42,404 nucleotides of DNA, taken from Parachlorella kessleri (taxonomy: Eukaryota > Chlorophyta > Trebouxiophyceae > Chlorellales > Chlorellaceae). Below the pieces are notes generated by a model, which was given only the letters and a program-made list of their open reading frames with translations, was not told where the DNA came from and ran no database searches. Every line of letters begins with the position of its first letter. Within the stretch, counting starts at the first letter, position 1. The position numbers and the translations under genes are program-made. The stretch is from NCBI GenBank assembly GCA_001598975.1, contig BBXU01001081.1:1-42404 (forward strand), in the 5' to 3' direction. Below are positions 1 through 14,400 of this stretch, in pieces.

Positions 1-3000
1 TCGTCCATGTCCAGCAGGCTCATGATGCCCCCCGCCCGCAGCAGCACGCAGTGTGTAGGGTCCAGCGGCCGGCGCGCCGCTGGTGCCCCTACACTGCTCG
101 AGCCCCCGCGCTGCTGCTTCTGCTGATGTACAGGCGGCGGCTTGGTGGTTATCGTCAGCTGCGGCATGCCCTCCAGCCCCAGCCCCGGCTGGGCTGGGAG
201 CGGCGATGGCTGCAAGCGCACGCCATTGGCTTGCGGCTGCTGCTGAGGCTTCTGCTGCTGCTGCTGCTCGGCGCCCTCGCTCTCACTGCTTGCAAACGCA
301 AGCAGGGGGGCTGCTTGGGTGGCTGCTGCTGCTGCTGCTGCTTCTATCGCGTCAGACCCACTTAAGGTTGCCGGCCCTAAGCTAACCTCAGGCTCTACTA
401 GGGCTATCTCCTGCAGCATAATCACCTTGCATGCCTTGCATCCATGTGACCGTCAGCACCAGCAACAGGCAGGCCACTATTTGGCATCATACACACAGAC
501 AACATAGGCCTAACCTTCAGAACTCCAGCTATGGCTGTGTCGTACTTCGCGCCCCTTCCTAGCTAGTGGTGAGCAGCCTGACGGCAAAGCGAACCTACAT
601 CCAGCTGTACGCGCAATCCCGCCCACCCACTATTATAAACCAAGCCAAGCAGGCAGGCAGGCCAGAGGGGTAAGCTGGGGGTGGGTACCTGCAACGGGCT
701 GCTGAGCCCGTGGATGGACAGCTCTCGCAGCGTGGTCAGCCGTGCCGTCAGCGGCGGCTGCCTGGCGTCCCCACCCCCACCGGCGCCGCTGCCTGCCGGC
801 GGCCCTGCAGTGGCTGCTCTCTCCAGCTCAACCCTCACTACCCGCAGCTCCAGCGGGGCAAAGGCCAGCAGCAAGCAGGAACCGGCGCAGTCTGCCGCAG
901 CGGGCATCTGCAGCCAAGTGAGGCAGGGAGGATGAGCCATACTGGACGGGGCCAGGTGTCCCATGACGAATAGACAATGCATGTTACATCTCTGAAGGCA
1001 GGCTACTACCTTTGGCCGGCAGGATAGTCCAGCAGAAATGGCTTGAAAGAAAAAACAAACGGCGCAGGGACAAGCAGGGCCCCATCCCGGCCACTGCCTT
1101 GGCGCCATGGGATGGCATGAAGAGCAAGGCTTGGGTGGCTTGCTCACACTACCCAGGTACACGGCGCTAAATGTCAGCACTTCTGGGAGGGCAGAGCACC
1201 CGCTGTTGCCCACCTGCGGGAGCTGCGCTCTGGCCAGGAGCGAGGCGTTGTCCAGGTGGTGACGCGGGTAGAGCAGCAGGTAGGGCGAACCGCCGCCTTC
1301 CTTTGTGTCCCAGTGGGCGCACACCGCCACAATGCCGCCAGGCAGCCACACCAGGCGCTGCACCTGCACGGAGTAGACCACTCTACAAGGTCGAAGCATT
1401 TCTCGTGAGACAGTCCGAGCCGCCCCAGAGCATACCAGGCAGGCAACGGGACCCCCTTTCCAGGCTGGCCTGGGTTGGCATGGCACATCAACCAGTTGCC
1501 CCAGGCAAGGGAGCACAGGCAACGACAACAGTGCCAAACCTGGAACACTCTTTTACCCTTACCCCCTGACATGAACTCGCGACCATCCCGTCTACCCCCA
1601 ACACAGCACATGCACCGCGCCTAGCCCTCCAGCCAGCTGTCAGGTCCCCGCACCCGCAGCTGTCGCTCCTGCGCCACGTCACCAAACATGCGCCACCGCT
1701 GCGCGCGGCGGGCATACACTGCCAGGCCCCGCGTGCCTGCCACCGCAATGTCGCCACGGTCTTGGCTTATCGCAGCATGCAACTGCAGCAGTCAGGACGT
1801 GAAATGTCAGCATGAGGTCAAGTTGGGCCACCTTACTTTTTCATCTCCTCCAGGAAAGCGCTTGGTGCTGTGATTGACCAAAGTGACTGGCAGTGATAAG
1901 AGGAAGCTTAGATGGCTGGTGACTACTGACTAAACCCAACTTAAGGCCGGCCCCATGCCTGCCTGCCTGCCTGCATCTCCCATTACCGTTGTAATGGGAG
2001 AACGGCATGTCACACCCTAACCCAACATGTAGGTCAAGCGCAGCTCCAAGCAGGCGGCAAAGACGCTTCCCCCATCCCTCCGCACGTCTGCGGTATAGCC
2101 AACTCACCACCGGGTAGTTGGGCTCTATGTACTGCTGCGGCACCCTGACATGCTGCAGGATGAGGTCCGGCCGCTGGGAGGCCTCAGCAGCGGCGCCGCC
2201 AGCGGCGGCCGGCATGGCAAGGGACGGGTTCTGGAGCGGGGTGCTCTCAGTGACCAGCAACAGCCGGTCAGCTGCCTGCAGGCGGGCGCATGCTGTGGGC
2301 TTATTGCATGGTGTGGTTGAGGGAGTTCCGGAGCAGATGCCCCTTGTTCAGGACAGAGGACGGACTGGCGTAGGCCAGGAGATACTCGGTGCTAGGCAAG
2401 CCTGTGTAATGATCACTCAGCCGCTCCACTGAGCCTTGGAGGACTCCCCGCAAGGCTCAGTCCCCCCCGAGAAATCTCCATTACCAGGGCAGCTTGCCAA
2501 GCAAAGCAGCTGCCCCGAGGCCTGCACACGCTGCCCCCAAACTGGTGCGGCTCTTACAGTTCCACACATTCCCTAGTTCACCTGCAGCGCGTGCACCCCC
2601 TGCTGCCCCCGCCGGGGCCACGCCTCCTCCGCCCCGCCCTCCCGCCCCTGCTGCGCCTGCTGCGAGGCCACCCGGTGCTGCCCTGCCATGAACCGAGCAA
2701 AGTCCTGCTCGCACACCCGCACCGGGGGCCCCGCCTCGGCAACCATGAGCTGGTAGCCCTGCGCGCCCCAGCACAGCGCAGTCAGCGCGTCCTGCAGCAC
2801 GGCACAGCAGCGTATTAAGGCCCATGTCCAACTGTGTCAGCCACGTCCTTCAGAACCACAGGTTTGGACTGAGCTGTTCCTGCACCCTGTACGTCCAGAG
2901 AGGCTTAGCGGCCTTGCCCAAGGCAGCTGCAGACCCTCCCGACTGCTAGTCACCACTGTTACGAGGGCTGGCCACACTCGTGCAAGCTGCGCCTGGCCAG

Positions 3001-5677
3001 CAGCCAACACGCACCTCCAAGACTCCGGCCTCCCCAGTCAGCGTGTGGGGGTTCAGCATGCTGGTCTGACTAACAAGCGAGCCGGGGACCTGCGGCGCCA
3101 GCGGGCTGACCGCCCCGCCGCTGCCACGGGGGCTGCTGGCCGAAGGCCAGCCCGTCCCCTGCTGCTGCTGCTGCCCTCCCTGGCCCGCCTGCTGCCCGTC
3201 ACGCTGCGTCGTGGGCGCGCCGGCCGGCGCGGCCTGCCGCAGCGAGCACATCAGGCGGCAGCCGGAGGGAGTCCACACCGCCATGCCGCGCCGGCCATAC
3301 CCCACCGCCAGCACCCGCCCGTCAGGGCTCCACTGCAACACCGCTGCTGAGCCAGTCACAGTGCTAGAGTACCCCCAGTCCGTGAGGGACAGCAGCCTCA
3401 GCGGGTCGGGAGCTGCCGCTGCCGCCAGTGCGGCCGCCGCTGCGCTGCCGCCATGCAGGCTGCCGCCGGCGCTGCCGAGCGCGCCGCCGGGAGATACGCG
3501 GCTTAGGCCGCCAACCCCAGTCGCACCAGCAGTGTTGGTGCGCCTCAGGGAGAGCAGGGAGTTGAAGGAGTAGATAGCCACCCTGCCATGGGCGAGACCC
3601 AGGGCCAGCAGCCGCGAGGTGGGGTTGATGGCTGCCGCAACAGCCCCCACGGATGGCGAGGCAGGGGTGTAGACCCACCGGAAAAAGTGCACCTGCAGCA
3701 GTTGGAAGGGTCCCTCAGTGGTGGCTGGCAACATCCGGCGCAAGATTGAATGCACCATCGAGTCGTGACGAGAATCATGGGCTTCAACGGAAGGCACCAC
3801 ATATCAAATGACCCGTGCACCCAGGGCACAACGTTGCCAGTGGATGCAGCCAAACTGGACCAAAGGAAGCAAGACTGCTCCCCTGTTCCTCCTGCCACAG
3901 TGTCTTTCGACAAGCCCAACGGCCAACAAGGCCCCTGTGCGCGCACCTGCTCCACCGGCTGGATGCCTGACTCTGGTGTCCGGCACAGCGCGCAGCGCCC
4001 GTCCTCCAGCACCACCGCCAGCAGCCTGGCAGCAGGCGCCCAGTGCACCCCCCTCACAGACACCTCCTGCAGGGCGCTGGGCGTGGGCAGCAGCGGCGTC
4101 CAGTCCCCGCTCTGCATGGGGGACTCCAGCAGTGGCTCACAACCGCCCGCAAAGAGGCTGCCGAGGCTGTCCGCCGCGGCTTCAATGGTGCCATTCCCCT
4201 GGCTGGAAGAAGCCCTGCCGGCCGCGCCGTTGGGCAGGCCAGGCACGGCACCCTCGCTGACGCTCCCAGCCGCGGCGGCAGGCGTGGCAGCAGCCGAGGC
4301 AGGCGCAGCAGCCTGCGCGCTCGTCTCGAGTATGGCTGCTGCAAATGAGCCTTGTGAGGCTGAGCTGCCGCTGGCGCGGCGCAGGGCGCCGGATGCGGCT
4401 GTGGCCATGGCTGACCGTGCGCGGTGCATGCGGCCACGGCTGCCCTCCAAAGCTGCTGTGAAGGGGTTGTACTGACCGCGCAGCTGCAGGGCGGCACAAG
4501 CAGTGGGACCCTGAGCGTCTCTCAGCAACCTTGGTCACTTGCAACAGAGACGCTGCGACTTGCACTCTGCGCCACCCCAGCAGTGCAGGACCCAAACCAG
4601 GACCTGCCTTCACTTTCTCCATGAAGCCACATACCCATCCCTGGCCCCAGCAAACGCAGGCACCGCCACCCGCACCTCACCTGACAGCTCTTTCTGCCAG
4701 TGGGTGGAAGCGGGTATGTATATAAGACCGGGTGCCTACCTGGCCCTGCCACGAGAAGACCTGCAGCGCGCCGCTGGCCAGCACGACCACCACGCTCTTC
4801 CCATCACCAGCCAGGTCGACAGTGCGAGCCGAGGGCGAGCCATAGTCCAGGTGAAGGCTGTTCTGGAGATAGATATTAACCTGGGATACAACAACAAATA
4901 CGTAAGCTTAGCAGGCAACTATGTGAGTTTGCTGGCACGCGGAAGAAACCCTGCAAAGGCACAGCCAGCAGCTGCCCACAGATGTCGTTTTGTGGTCTGC
5001 AACAAGTAGTGACAACGGCTGGCCTTCCTGGTCGGCTGATAAGCATACCTGGCAGTCATGCACCCCCTGCTTTCAATACTGCTGAGCACTTGGCTGAATG
5101 GGTAGAATGACCGGTTTGTACAGAGGATCCGCAGCCAGGAGGTAACATATAGGCATACGAAAAGAGTTTCCTTCCACCGCGGCAGCCTCTGAGACGAACC
5201 TTTTTAACCTCCCTCCCATCAGGGTAGCGCCACAAGGCCTCCTTGGCGGAGAAGAGCCCGTAGTACACAAGGTGGTTGTTGTCCGTCTGCAGGCCGAGGG
5301 CACGGTAACACTTTGTCCCAGGGCGCCGGCGGATGCCTGCTTTTCTAGTGTGGCACCTCTGCTTCTGCCCACACGGCCTGCTGCCGCAACAGGGGAACTA
5401 TTGCACTGTGCCATGGGCAGCTTACCAGTGCCGCCAAGCACTTCCTCCCAGGGCACCAGAAGGCACTGGTGTGCAGGCCTTCCTCCTGCAGCGAGGCTGG
5501 GCTGCGCACAAGTTCCCCGATCTTCAGCCGATGCTGGCCTCCAGTCCATATTTGCAGGGCCCCCTGGAACACGATCACCAGCAGGTCTGCGCCCAGCGAC
5601 ACATGGACCACCTCCCCGCTTTCTGGGACGGCTCCCGTGGCCAGTGCCTTGGGCCAACCGAAGGCAAAATAGGCCAT
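1..5677 (-). CDS. RIC1: RIC1 homologue, Rab6-type GEF subunit (3' end beyond window)
   Basis: Eleven exons read on the minus strand: 5677-5426, 5286-5200, 4880-4740, 4483-3947, 3692-3015, 2791-2582, 2275-2108, 1782-1654, 1363-1214, 907-689 and 410-1, about 993 residues before the edge. The start MAYFAFGWPK matches the RIC1 N-terminus, which has a similar FGWPK-type opening. Downstream landmarks in RIC1 order are a WSPDGRVLAVGY WD40 blade, CWGAQGYQLMV, YIEPNYPV, IAVAGTRGLAVY, LLLYPRHHLDNASLL and TLRELSIHGL. In yeast and animals Ric1 pairs with Rgp1 as the GEF for Ypt6/Rab6 in endosome-to-Golgi retrieval. The N-terminal part seen here is the beta-propeller; the C-terminal Ric1 domain would lie outside the window. 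Ala/Gln-rich insertions interrupt it (poly-Ala and poly-Gln in the last exon). Exon 2's donor (GTTCGT) is weak, so that boundary is less certain. Every intron is phase 0. Confidence 0.86.
235..345. repeat. CTG/CAG trinucleotide tracts inside the last visible RIC1 exon
   Basis: Two short GCT/CTG runs lie in coding sequence, at about 254-268 and 322-342. On the minus strand they encode poly-Gln and poly-Ala in the linker that precedes the conserved THCVLLRAGG segment. They look like length-variable low-complexity linker rather than a separate feature. Confidence 0.8.
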
Positions 5678-6148
5678 GCCTGCAGCCCTGGGGACAGCGG
5701 TCCCCTTTAAACGAGGTGCGTCATGGATGAGAGTTGATCGCCGTCGACGCCAAAACAGGGGCACTAAATGAGTGTCGAGTCAGGCTCTCTAATGCAAAGA
5801 AGGCGTACTAGGCTGGCTAATTGATCAAACAGAGTTAAGACACGGTTTCCCGCTTCTGCCTCGTTCGCTCACCTGGTGAAGCATTTTCATTGATGGGCCG
5901 TAGTCCGTGAGGTACCGGTGTCAATACTGCCAGGTTTACAGCAGGAACGACGGGTTGCCAAACTGACCTCCCCTGATCAGCTCAGCCAGCGTGGGGTGCA
6001 GTGGAGCTTGGCTTTGAACCACAACAAGCGACAGGAGTGACAGATCACACTGTTGAAGCGGCGGGTTTGGTGGGAGCGCGAGTACGCCCAGCCCTTGGAG
6101 TAGTGAATCCCCCATCTAGCAAGCCAAGGAGCCAGCAGAGGGGCCACC
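5678..6148. promoter_or_regulatory. Divergent intergenic region, RIC1 / V-ATPase c''
   Basis: These 471 bases separate two start codons that point away from each other, so they must hold both 5'UTRs and both promoters. I see no convincing TATA box or coding potential. Both products act in the endomembrane system, which would allow co-expression, but that is inference only. Confidence 0.5.
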
Positions 6149-7898
6149 ATGACCGCCAGCACTGCCGGCTGGCTGTTTACTTTAGAAAACTGGAACTACC
6201 TGCTGTTCCTCTTCAGCAACATCAGGTGCCCCGCTGTGTGGTCTGCCTGCACGGGTCTGCCTGCCTGCTTCCCATTGCCAAGGGAGCTTGCTGAGAAGTG
6301 GCGACAGGCAGACAGGCAATTACAAAGTGGGAGGCCTCTGCCTTGCAGCCCCTACTTTTGGGCGGCGCTGGGGGTGAGCCTGTGCGTCGGCCTCTCCATC
6401 GTGGGCGCCGCATGGGGCATCTTCATCACAGGTGGGCAGCAGCACCGCAAGGGACGGCTTGCAGGTAGCAGTGTACGTGCTAGGTTGCTGCCTGCTGCTG
6501 CTGTTTACCAGGGGCTCTCTGACGCGTGGGTTTTCAGCCCTTGCCGCCTCTTGTGTACAGGCAGCTAGGATAATCTGTGGATGTGCTGGTGCTTGTTACA
6601 GGGAGCAGCTTATTGGGTGCCGCTATTCGAGAGCCGCGCATCACCAGCAAGAACCTTATCAGGTTGGTGTAGGACAGCGCCCAAAGCAGGGCAGCTGCAG
6701 GTGCAGGATGTCTGGCCCGTCGGCTGCATGCAAGTGCCTCAACAAGATGGCTGCCTTGCTTGCCGAGGCTGTGCCAGGTTTTGCAGGTCTGCAGCCGTAC
6801 TACGCAGACGCAAGTATAAGGACGGTCGTCAAGGGGGCACATGGATAGTTACCTACTCTTATCACAGACGCCACTGCGGCTCACCTGGATGCGGAGCTGC
6901 AGCTTGCTTATGGCTCTCTCTTTGCCACTGCTGCAGCATTATCTTTTGTGAGGCGGTGGCCATTTATGGCGTGATCGTGGCCATCATCCTCCAGACCAAG
7001 GTTGACGCTGTGAAACCAAACGCTGACGGCTCCTACTCCCTGGCAGCGGCCGCCGGCGGATATGCTGTGCTGGGGGCCGGCTCTGTGACTGGCTGGGCAA
7101 ACCTGGCGTGCGGGTGAGGAAAGCGTGGGCGACGGTAGGGGTTGCCAGCTGGCAGAAGGTGGTTCAGTGTTTGGGCAGCGAAGGGGAAGATGCGAGGCTT
7201 GGGAGCTCAAGATGAGCCGGATGTGTTGTGCTGGTATGGGCGGTGGGGTGCTGCTTTGGCTCTGTGCGGAGGCTGGCAGGGATGCGTAGTATAAATCTTA
7301 AAGTTGTTATGCGTCAGCACGCAGCGGCTGCAACTGAACTAGCAGGGCAGAGAAGCATAGAAAAGGCAGAAGCTTCTGTACTCGGCACTGTCAATAATAG
7401 AAGCTAGCTGACATCGCTCAGCGAGCTGTTGAGATGTTACCTAGTTGTTGTCTTCTAGCCCTCCTTATTATAGTTTACTACGCAAGCTCATGTGTGGCTC
7501 TGTGCCATGTGGGGGCCCAAAGACTGACCTGCTTCCCTGGCTTGGTGTGCTACAGGCTCAGCGTGGGTATCGTGGGCAGCAGTGCAGCACTGTCCGATGC
7601 GGCGAACGGCACCCTTTTCGTGAAGATTCTTGTCATCGAGATCTTTGCAAGCGCCCTTGGTCTCTTCGGCGTGATCATAGGTGAGCTGGGATGTGGGTTT
7701 GAGGTGTGTGAGAGGGGAAGCACGGTGCGGTGTTGCTGAGTACATGAGTATATGCTTGAGAGAGGGACAGCGTATGGCGGCTGATGGCGGCTAATAGTTT
7801 GCATCGGCGTCAACGGGGTTAGCTTATGGTAGAGTCGACTGTGGTGCCGTGCAGGTATCATCATGGCTGGTAACGTGGACTTCCAAGGCACAAAATAA
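6149..7898 (+). CDS. VMA16: V-type H+-ATPase membrane subunit c'' (proteolipid)
   Basis: Six exons: 6149-6225, 6349-6431, 6602-6662, 6937-7113, 7556-7680 and 7855-7898. They join in phase to a 188-residue protein, the size of plant VHA-c''. The product is one of the proteolipids of the rotating c-ring of the Vo sector, which moves protons into vacuole and Golgi/endosome lumen. Diagnostic segments are [45 protein letters not shown] and [18 protein letters not shown]. The proton-carrying glutamates of the two repeats are visible as E79 (in FCEAVAIYG) and E161 (in VIEIF). An extra N-terminal hydrophobic segment (residues about 15-24) precedes the repeats, as expected for c'' rather than c. The start is the first ATG giving this N-terminus. 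No oddities. Confidence 0.97.
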
Positions 7899-8594
7899 GG
7901 ACCAGCAGTGTACTGCTAGAGGGCTGCCCGCATCTATGCCCAGTAAACCCGCTCTGAGGCTGGCTGCCGTCATAGGAGGCTTGGCAGAGTGTCTGCTGGC
8001 TTTCCTGCAGGGTGGCAGCGTCAGTGCCCAGGGTTAGCGTTGTCGGCACAGGGTTATAACGAGCTGTTTTGGGTGTGGTGGGTACATGGATTTACCAGTG
8101 GTGGTGTAACGAGGTGTGGTGTGGGGATGTAGGTGTAGCTGTGTAGACTCTGCCTACCAATGCATGGCCCCAGGGCGGTTGAATGTGCCGTCAGCCTTGC
8201 CAGCCCAGTTCTTGTTCAGTTGAGTTGCTGTCACTGTGGTAAAAAGGCCTTTCTAAAGCCTATGGATCCTCAGTGTCAAGTTGTCATGCAGGACACAAAC
8301 TTCTCGGTTGCCTCAGCTTTGTAACAGGCCCAGGCAGGTGCCCTCAGTAAGGCAGCCGAAAGCCTTCCAAGAAGCAAGCCTGCCCTCCTTACACTGCACT
8401 ATAAGAGCTTCTGCTGATCAAACCATGCATTCCAGCACTAACAGCTGACAGTTTTTGCTGTTGACGTCCCCTTCCACATTGCCCAGACGGGTCAGGGGCC
8501 AGTTCCCGCCAATACTGCCGCACAAGCTTGCAGAGCGAGGTTGTCATCCCTCTTTCTCCTCTGTTGGACGGTGGTCGCAGCAGGGGTTGTCAGC
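7899..8594. other. Intergenic region, V-ATPase c'' to RPS18
   Basis: About 700 bases between two plus-strand genes. They hold the V-ATPase 3'UTR, with a TGTAA near 8105, and then the RPS18 promoter and 5'UTR. No convincing open reading frame or RNA gene was seen. Confidence 0.5.
8105..8109 (+). terminator. Candidate TGTAA poly(A) signal of V-ATPase c''
   Basis: TGTAA is the usual polyadenylation signal of green algae. This is the first copy found about 207 bases after the stop codon. A second lies near 8317, so the exact site is uncertain. Confidence 0.4.
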
Positions 8595-10753
<2,159 letters not shown>

Positions 10754-10828
10754 GCTTCATCAGTGGACAGAAGAGCAGCTACGGCTCGGCGATGCATGGT
10801 GATAATGGCATTCCGCTTTCAGAACACA

Positions 10829-10833
10829 TGTAA
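10829..10833 (+). terminator. TGTAA poly(A) signal of RPS18
   Basis: TGTAA lies 76 bases after the RPS18 stop codon, a normal distance for chlorophyte 3'UTRs of short housekeeping genes. Confidence 0.6.
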
Positions 10834-11359
10834 AGCCAAGCCGCTCAAGTGCTACCAGGGCTCCCTGTGAAGAGGTGTCCAACAGCTGATCTAACCTCGG
10901 AACTACGGATGAGTTTAAAACAATCAATGACCGTCTTGGCTGGACACATTTGTTTGGTGAGCATTTACAAGGTATTGTGCACTCAGTATGGATGACATGC
11001 TGGAGCCTGACAGAAACAGGGATTCCTACTCACGCCTGATTGCAGCAGCCCCGCTCTGCTACCCTACCATTTACCACTATACCAACCCTGGAGAGTGCTT
11101 GATGGCTCTGGCACTTACAAGGGGGGATCCGTGCCAACTGTCTATATCTCAGCATGGCCCCCCTAATTCCCAATGCCGCTCCAGGCAAGATCTATGCACC
11201 GAAGGCAAACTTAGCCTCACATTCCCAGCTAGCCACCCATGGCTGTGCAGCCAACTGGCGCACTACATTAGTCTCCTGTGCAAGTTGGAAACGTCATCAG
11301 CGCTTGCTCCCGCTTTTGCTGCTCCGTCAGTGGCCCGCCCGCCCTTCGACAGGGAGTGA

Positions 11360-11364
11360 TTACA
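11360..11364 (-). terminator. TGTAA poly(A) signal of DNAI1
   Basis: Read on the minus strand, TGTAA lies about 82 bases downstream of the DNAI1 stop codon (TGA, 11448-11446). Confidence 0.55.
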
Positions 11365-11445
11365 CCGTCCCTAACCACTTTTGTACATGCATCTCTTCCC
11401 TCTGTGCTCTCGCCCCTTAGGCACACAACTATTGTAGAACCACAC

Positions 11446-14400
11446 TCAGTTGTGGTAAACAGAGGTCTGCAGCACAGCGTCCAGCCGCTCCGCCTCCTGT
11501 GCTGCGCTGGCTTGCTGCTTGTAGATAGCCGCCATGCTGTATGCAGTGGTTGTCCCATCGTCAGCACCGCACAGCAGCATGGGCGCTTCTGGGCAGAAGC
11601 ACAGCGAAGTGAGCCTGACTCCATACCGGGTTATTGATGCCTTTGGCCTGCATGGAGGTGGGCAGCACCATGGTACTGCAATAATAGTCTCCTGGAATGT
11701 CGTGCAGTCCAGCACACATACTGATCTGCAGCGCTCATTCGAAGGTGGTGCTGATCCCTGATGTTCAAAGGGTTGACATGCAGCAAATGATAGCATTCCC
11801 AAACAGCGTCCTGCCAGGGCCAGGTTTGCTAACCCACCGGTCCATACTTGCCGCATTGATATTTAGGCAGTCAGGACTGCCCTCATGCGTCGCGACCGTA
11901 ACTGCCTGGCCCGTATTCCCAGTTGGCAACCAGTTGCCTGTACTGTTATGACCACTGTACTCACCTCAGGACAGAGTGCTCCAAGTCCCACAGCTGCAAC
12001 GTGTTGCCGGCCGCTGCAGCAAACACGGTGCTGTTGTACGGGCACCATTCCACGGCATTGATTTCGTTTTTGGCATTGGCTACTTGGAAGGTCCAGAGCG
12101 AGGTTGGCTGGCCATCTGCCCAAAGTCGCAGCGTCCAGTCTGCGCTGGCAGTGAGGAAGCAACTGGGACGGAAGGGACTCCACCGCACCTGCAGGGGCGG
12201 GAGGCAGGAGGGTGGTGGGTATGTCCAACAGGCAGTCACCAAATCCCTTAGTGAAAGCCTCTCTCCATCTCATATAGATGTTCCACTAGAGCACAGCTTG
12301 ATGCATTTGGGATGTATACTCGAGCTATTCGCGGCTGTGCAGGCAAGCGACAAGGGGGGCACCCAGAAACTGACAACGCAGCCCCACCTGGTACACTGGC
12401 GCCGAGTGGGCCGGGTAGGTCTGGATGAATTGCTCAGTGAAGACAGTGGAGCACTTGTGAACCAACCCTTCCTCGGTGCCTACTAGGTAAGTGCGGGAGT
12501 CAGCCGGACTGAAGTCAAAGCAGGTGCCACCTGCCAGCCGCCCAAGTAGGCCTTCTGTGTGCACAGCAGCACCCTGGCCTGTCTCCTGTGGGCAGACACA
12601 CAGAGAGAGGCACACGCTTGGTCTCCTGGCCATCTTCCAAACCAGGTTAGGGGTGCTTAGGTAATATGACATGGGGTGCTTGGGCAGCATGACACAAAGC
12701 CTGAGGTTGAGATAGTGATGACTGCTGCATGTAAATGAAACGTTCTATTATATTAGCAGCACACCTTCTTCGCCTGCTCTGCTGCTGCCCCTGCCGCCAC
12801 CCGCCGCTGGGCCACTGGCCGCTTTAACCGCATCAGCTCGTAGGGCTCCAGTGATTGTGTGTGCTTCCAGGCCAGCACCCGGCCATCAGTAGAGGTAGAG
12901 ACTAGCATCTCGTCCCCTTCGTTGTTACCACTGCTTACATACCTCAAGGCCCACACTGGTTCCGCATGGCCCCCAGATCCATCAGGCCTGCAGACAGCAG
13001 ACCACAGCACCTGGGATGTGCTCAGCATCTGGGGATGCATTGCTGCTTCGCAGGGGTACTTTCTGGCAAAAGGAAGCTCACTTCTGTCTGCCCAGGACAG
13101 GCTGGCATTCAATTGCGAGACATTCAGCAGAAGGGCATTAGTACAGACAGATGAACGACGCATGCATGGTATTACGCACGCAAGAGAGGATGCAGAAGTT
13201 TGGACCAAGAGGGACAGCAAGAGGAGCCCAGACATACCCTACAGGCGCCACTCGGGCGATGGGAACAACGCTCCTAGCCCGCACATCATAGAGTGCCACA
13301 CTGCCATCAAACATGCCAACTGCCAGCAAGCTGCCAGCCTTGCCGCTGAAATCAAGCGCACTGACACCACAAGGGGTGGAGAAGTGCCATATTGGGTTGC
13401 CTGGGTTGCGCAGGGAGTAGAAGGCTATCATGCCTTTGGCCGCCACTAAGTACTCAAGCTGGCCAAAGCCCACAGCCAAGAGGTTGGTGTCAACCTGCAA
13501 ATGCAAGTGCAAGGTCGCTGTCGGGCATATTACTGCATGTTGAGGAACTTAGGCAAACTAGTGATATAGCAGCATCCTGAAAGGAGCTTTCGCTGTTAGG
13601 AAGGGCCAGAAGACTAACCAGTCCAAGCTCAAGTTCACAAGACCTGCCACCCTCATCACCAACAAACACTGCACCCAATATCACTGTGCAGTGGGAGTGA
13701 AGCCATCACCTTGTTCCAGGACATGCATGACACTGGGAGCTCCTCGGTGCTCTCGCACTTCCACTGCCACACCGCCTGGGGCTCAGCACCACCGCCGGCA
13801 GCCTTGCTACTGCTGGCTAAGGCAGTGACTTGCGTTGAGTCTTCTATGACCAAGCTGATGGACTGTTGGATGCTAGCCAACCGGTCCAGCTGCCCTTGAC
13901 ACTTATCCCCTGCACGGTTGGAATCCCCTGCTGGTGCCTCTGCACACGTGCCAGTGCACAGCTTGACATGCATGCACTGTGCAACCTCCGCCTGGTAGGC
14001 ATTCTGTGCAACCAACTTCTCCACGCTGCGCAGGTGCGACTGTATGTTGGGCAGGCGTGCCACGGCGCGCTGCTGTTCCGCCTTGACTCGCCGTGCTGCC
14101 TCCGCTGCTGCCTCAGCCGCCGACACAGGGCTTGGCGAATGTTGCCTGTAACCTGCACAGCCAATTGCCTTGTAGATAGTGCCATGTTGCCACGTTGTAA
14201 GCAAAGCAGTACTACATGCAGCAGGGTTTGCACTCTCATTTCTTCAGCAGCAATAGCTGCATACTACCCACAGGCATTGAATGAGATTACCTAGCTGGTT
14301 CTGGATGCAATACTGCCAGCAAGATGTACCTGTCATCATAACAGAGCCGGCGCGGCTGGTCCCCATGCTGCCATGTGGCATTTTGAAGCTCTGACCACCC

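Larger units (their letters stand above)
10754..11445. other. Convergent intergenic region, RPS18 / DNAI1
   Basis: About 690 bases between two stop codons facing each other. It contains both 3'UTRs and a TGTAA for each. The rest has no recognisable coding content. Confidence 0.55.

Noticed and set aside
563..1537. Long uninterrupted minus-strand frame of 324 codons
   Set aside because: It runs through two RIC1 exons and the intron between them. Only 1363-1214 and 907-689 match RIC1; the rest is intron read-through in GC-rich DNA.
3750..4475. Plus-strand frame of 241 codons
   Set aside because: Antisense shadow of the RIC1 exon 4483-3947, with no recognisable protein.
12859..13449. Plus-strand frame of 196 codons
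   Set aside because: Antisense to DNAI1 WD40 exons, whose frames are clearly homologous to the dynein chain.
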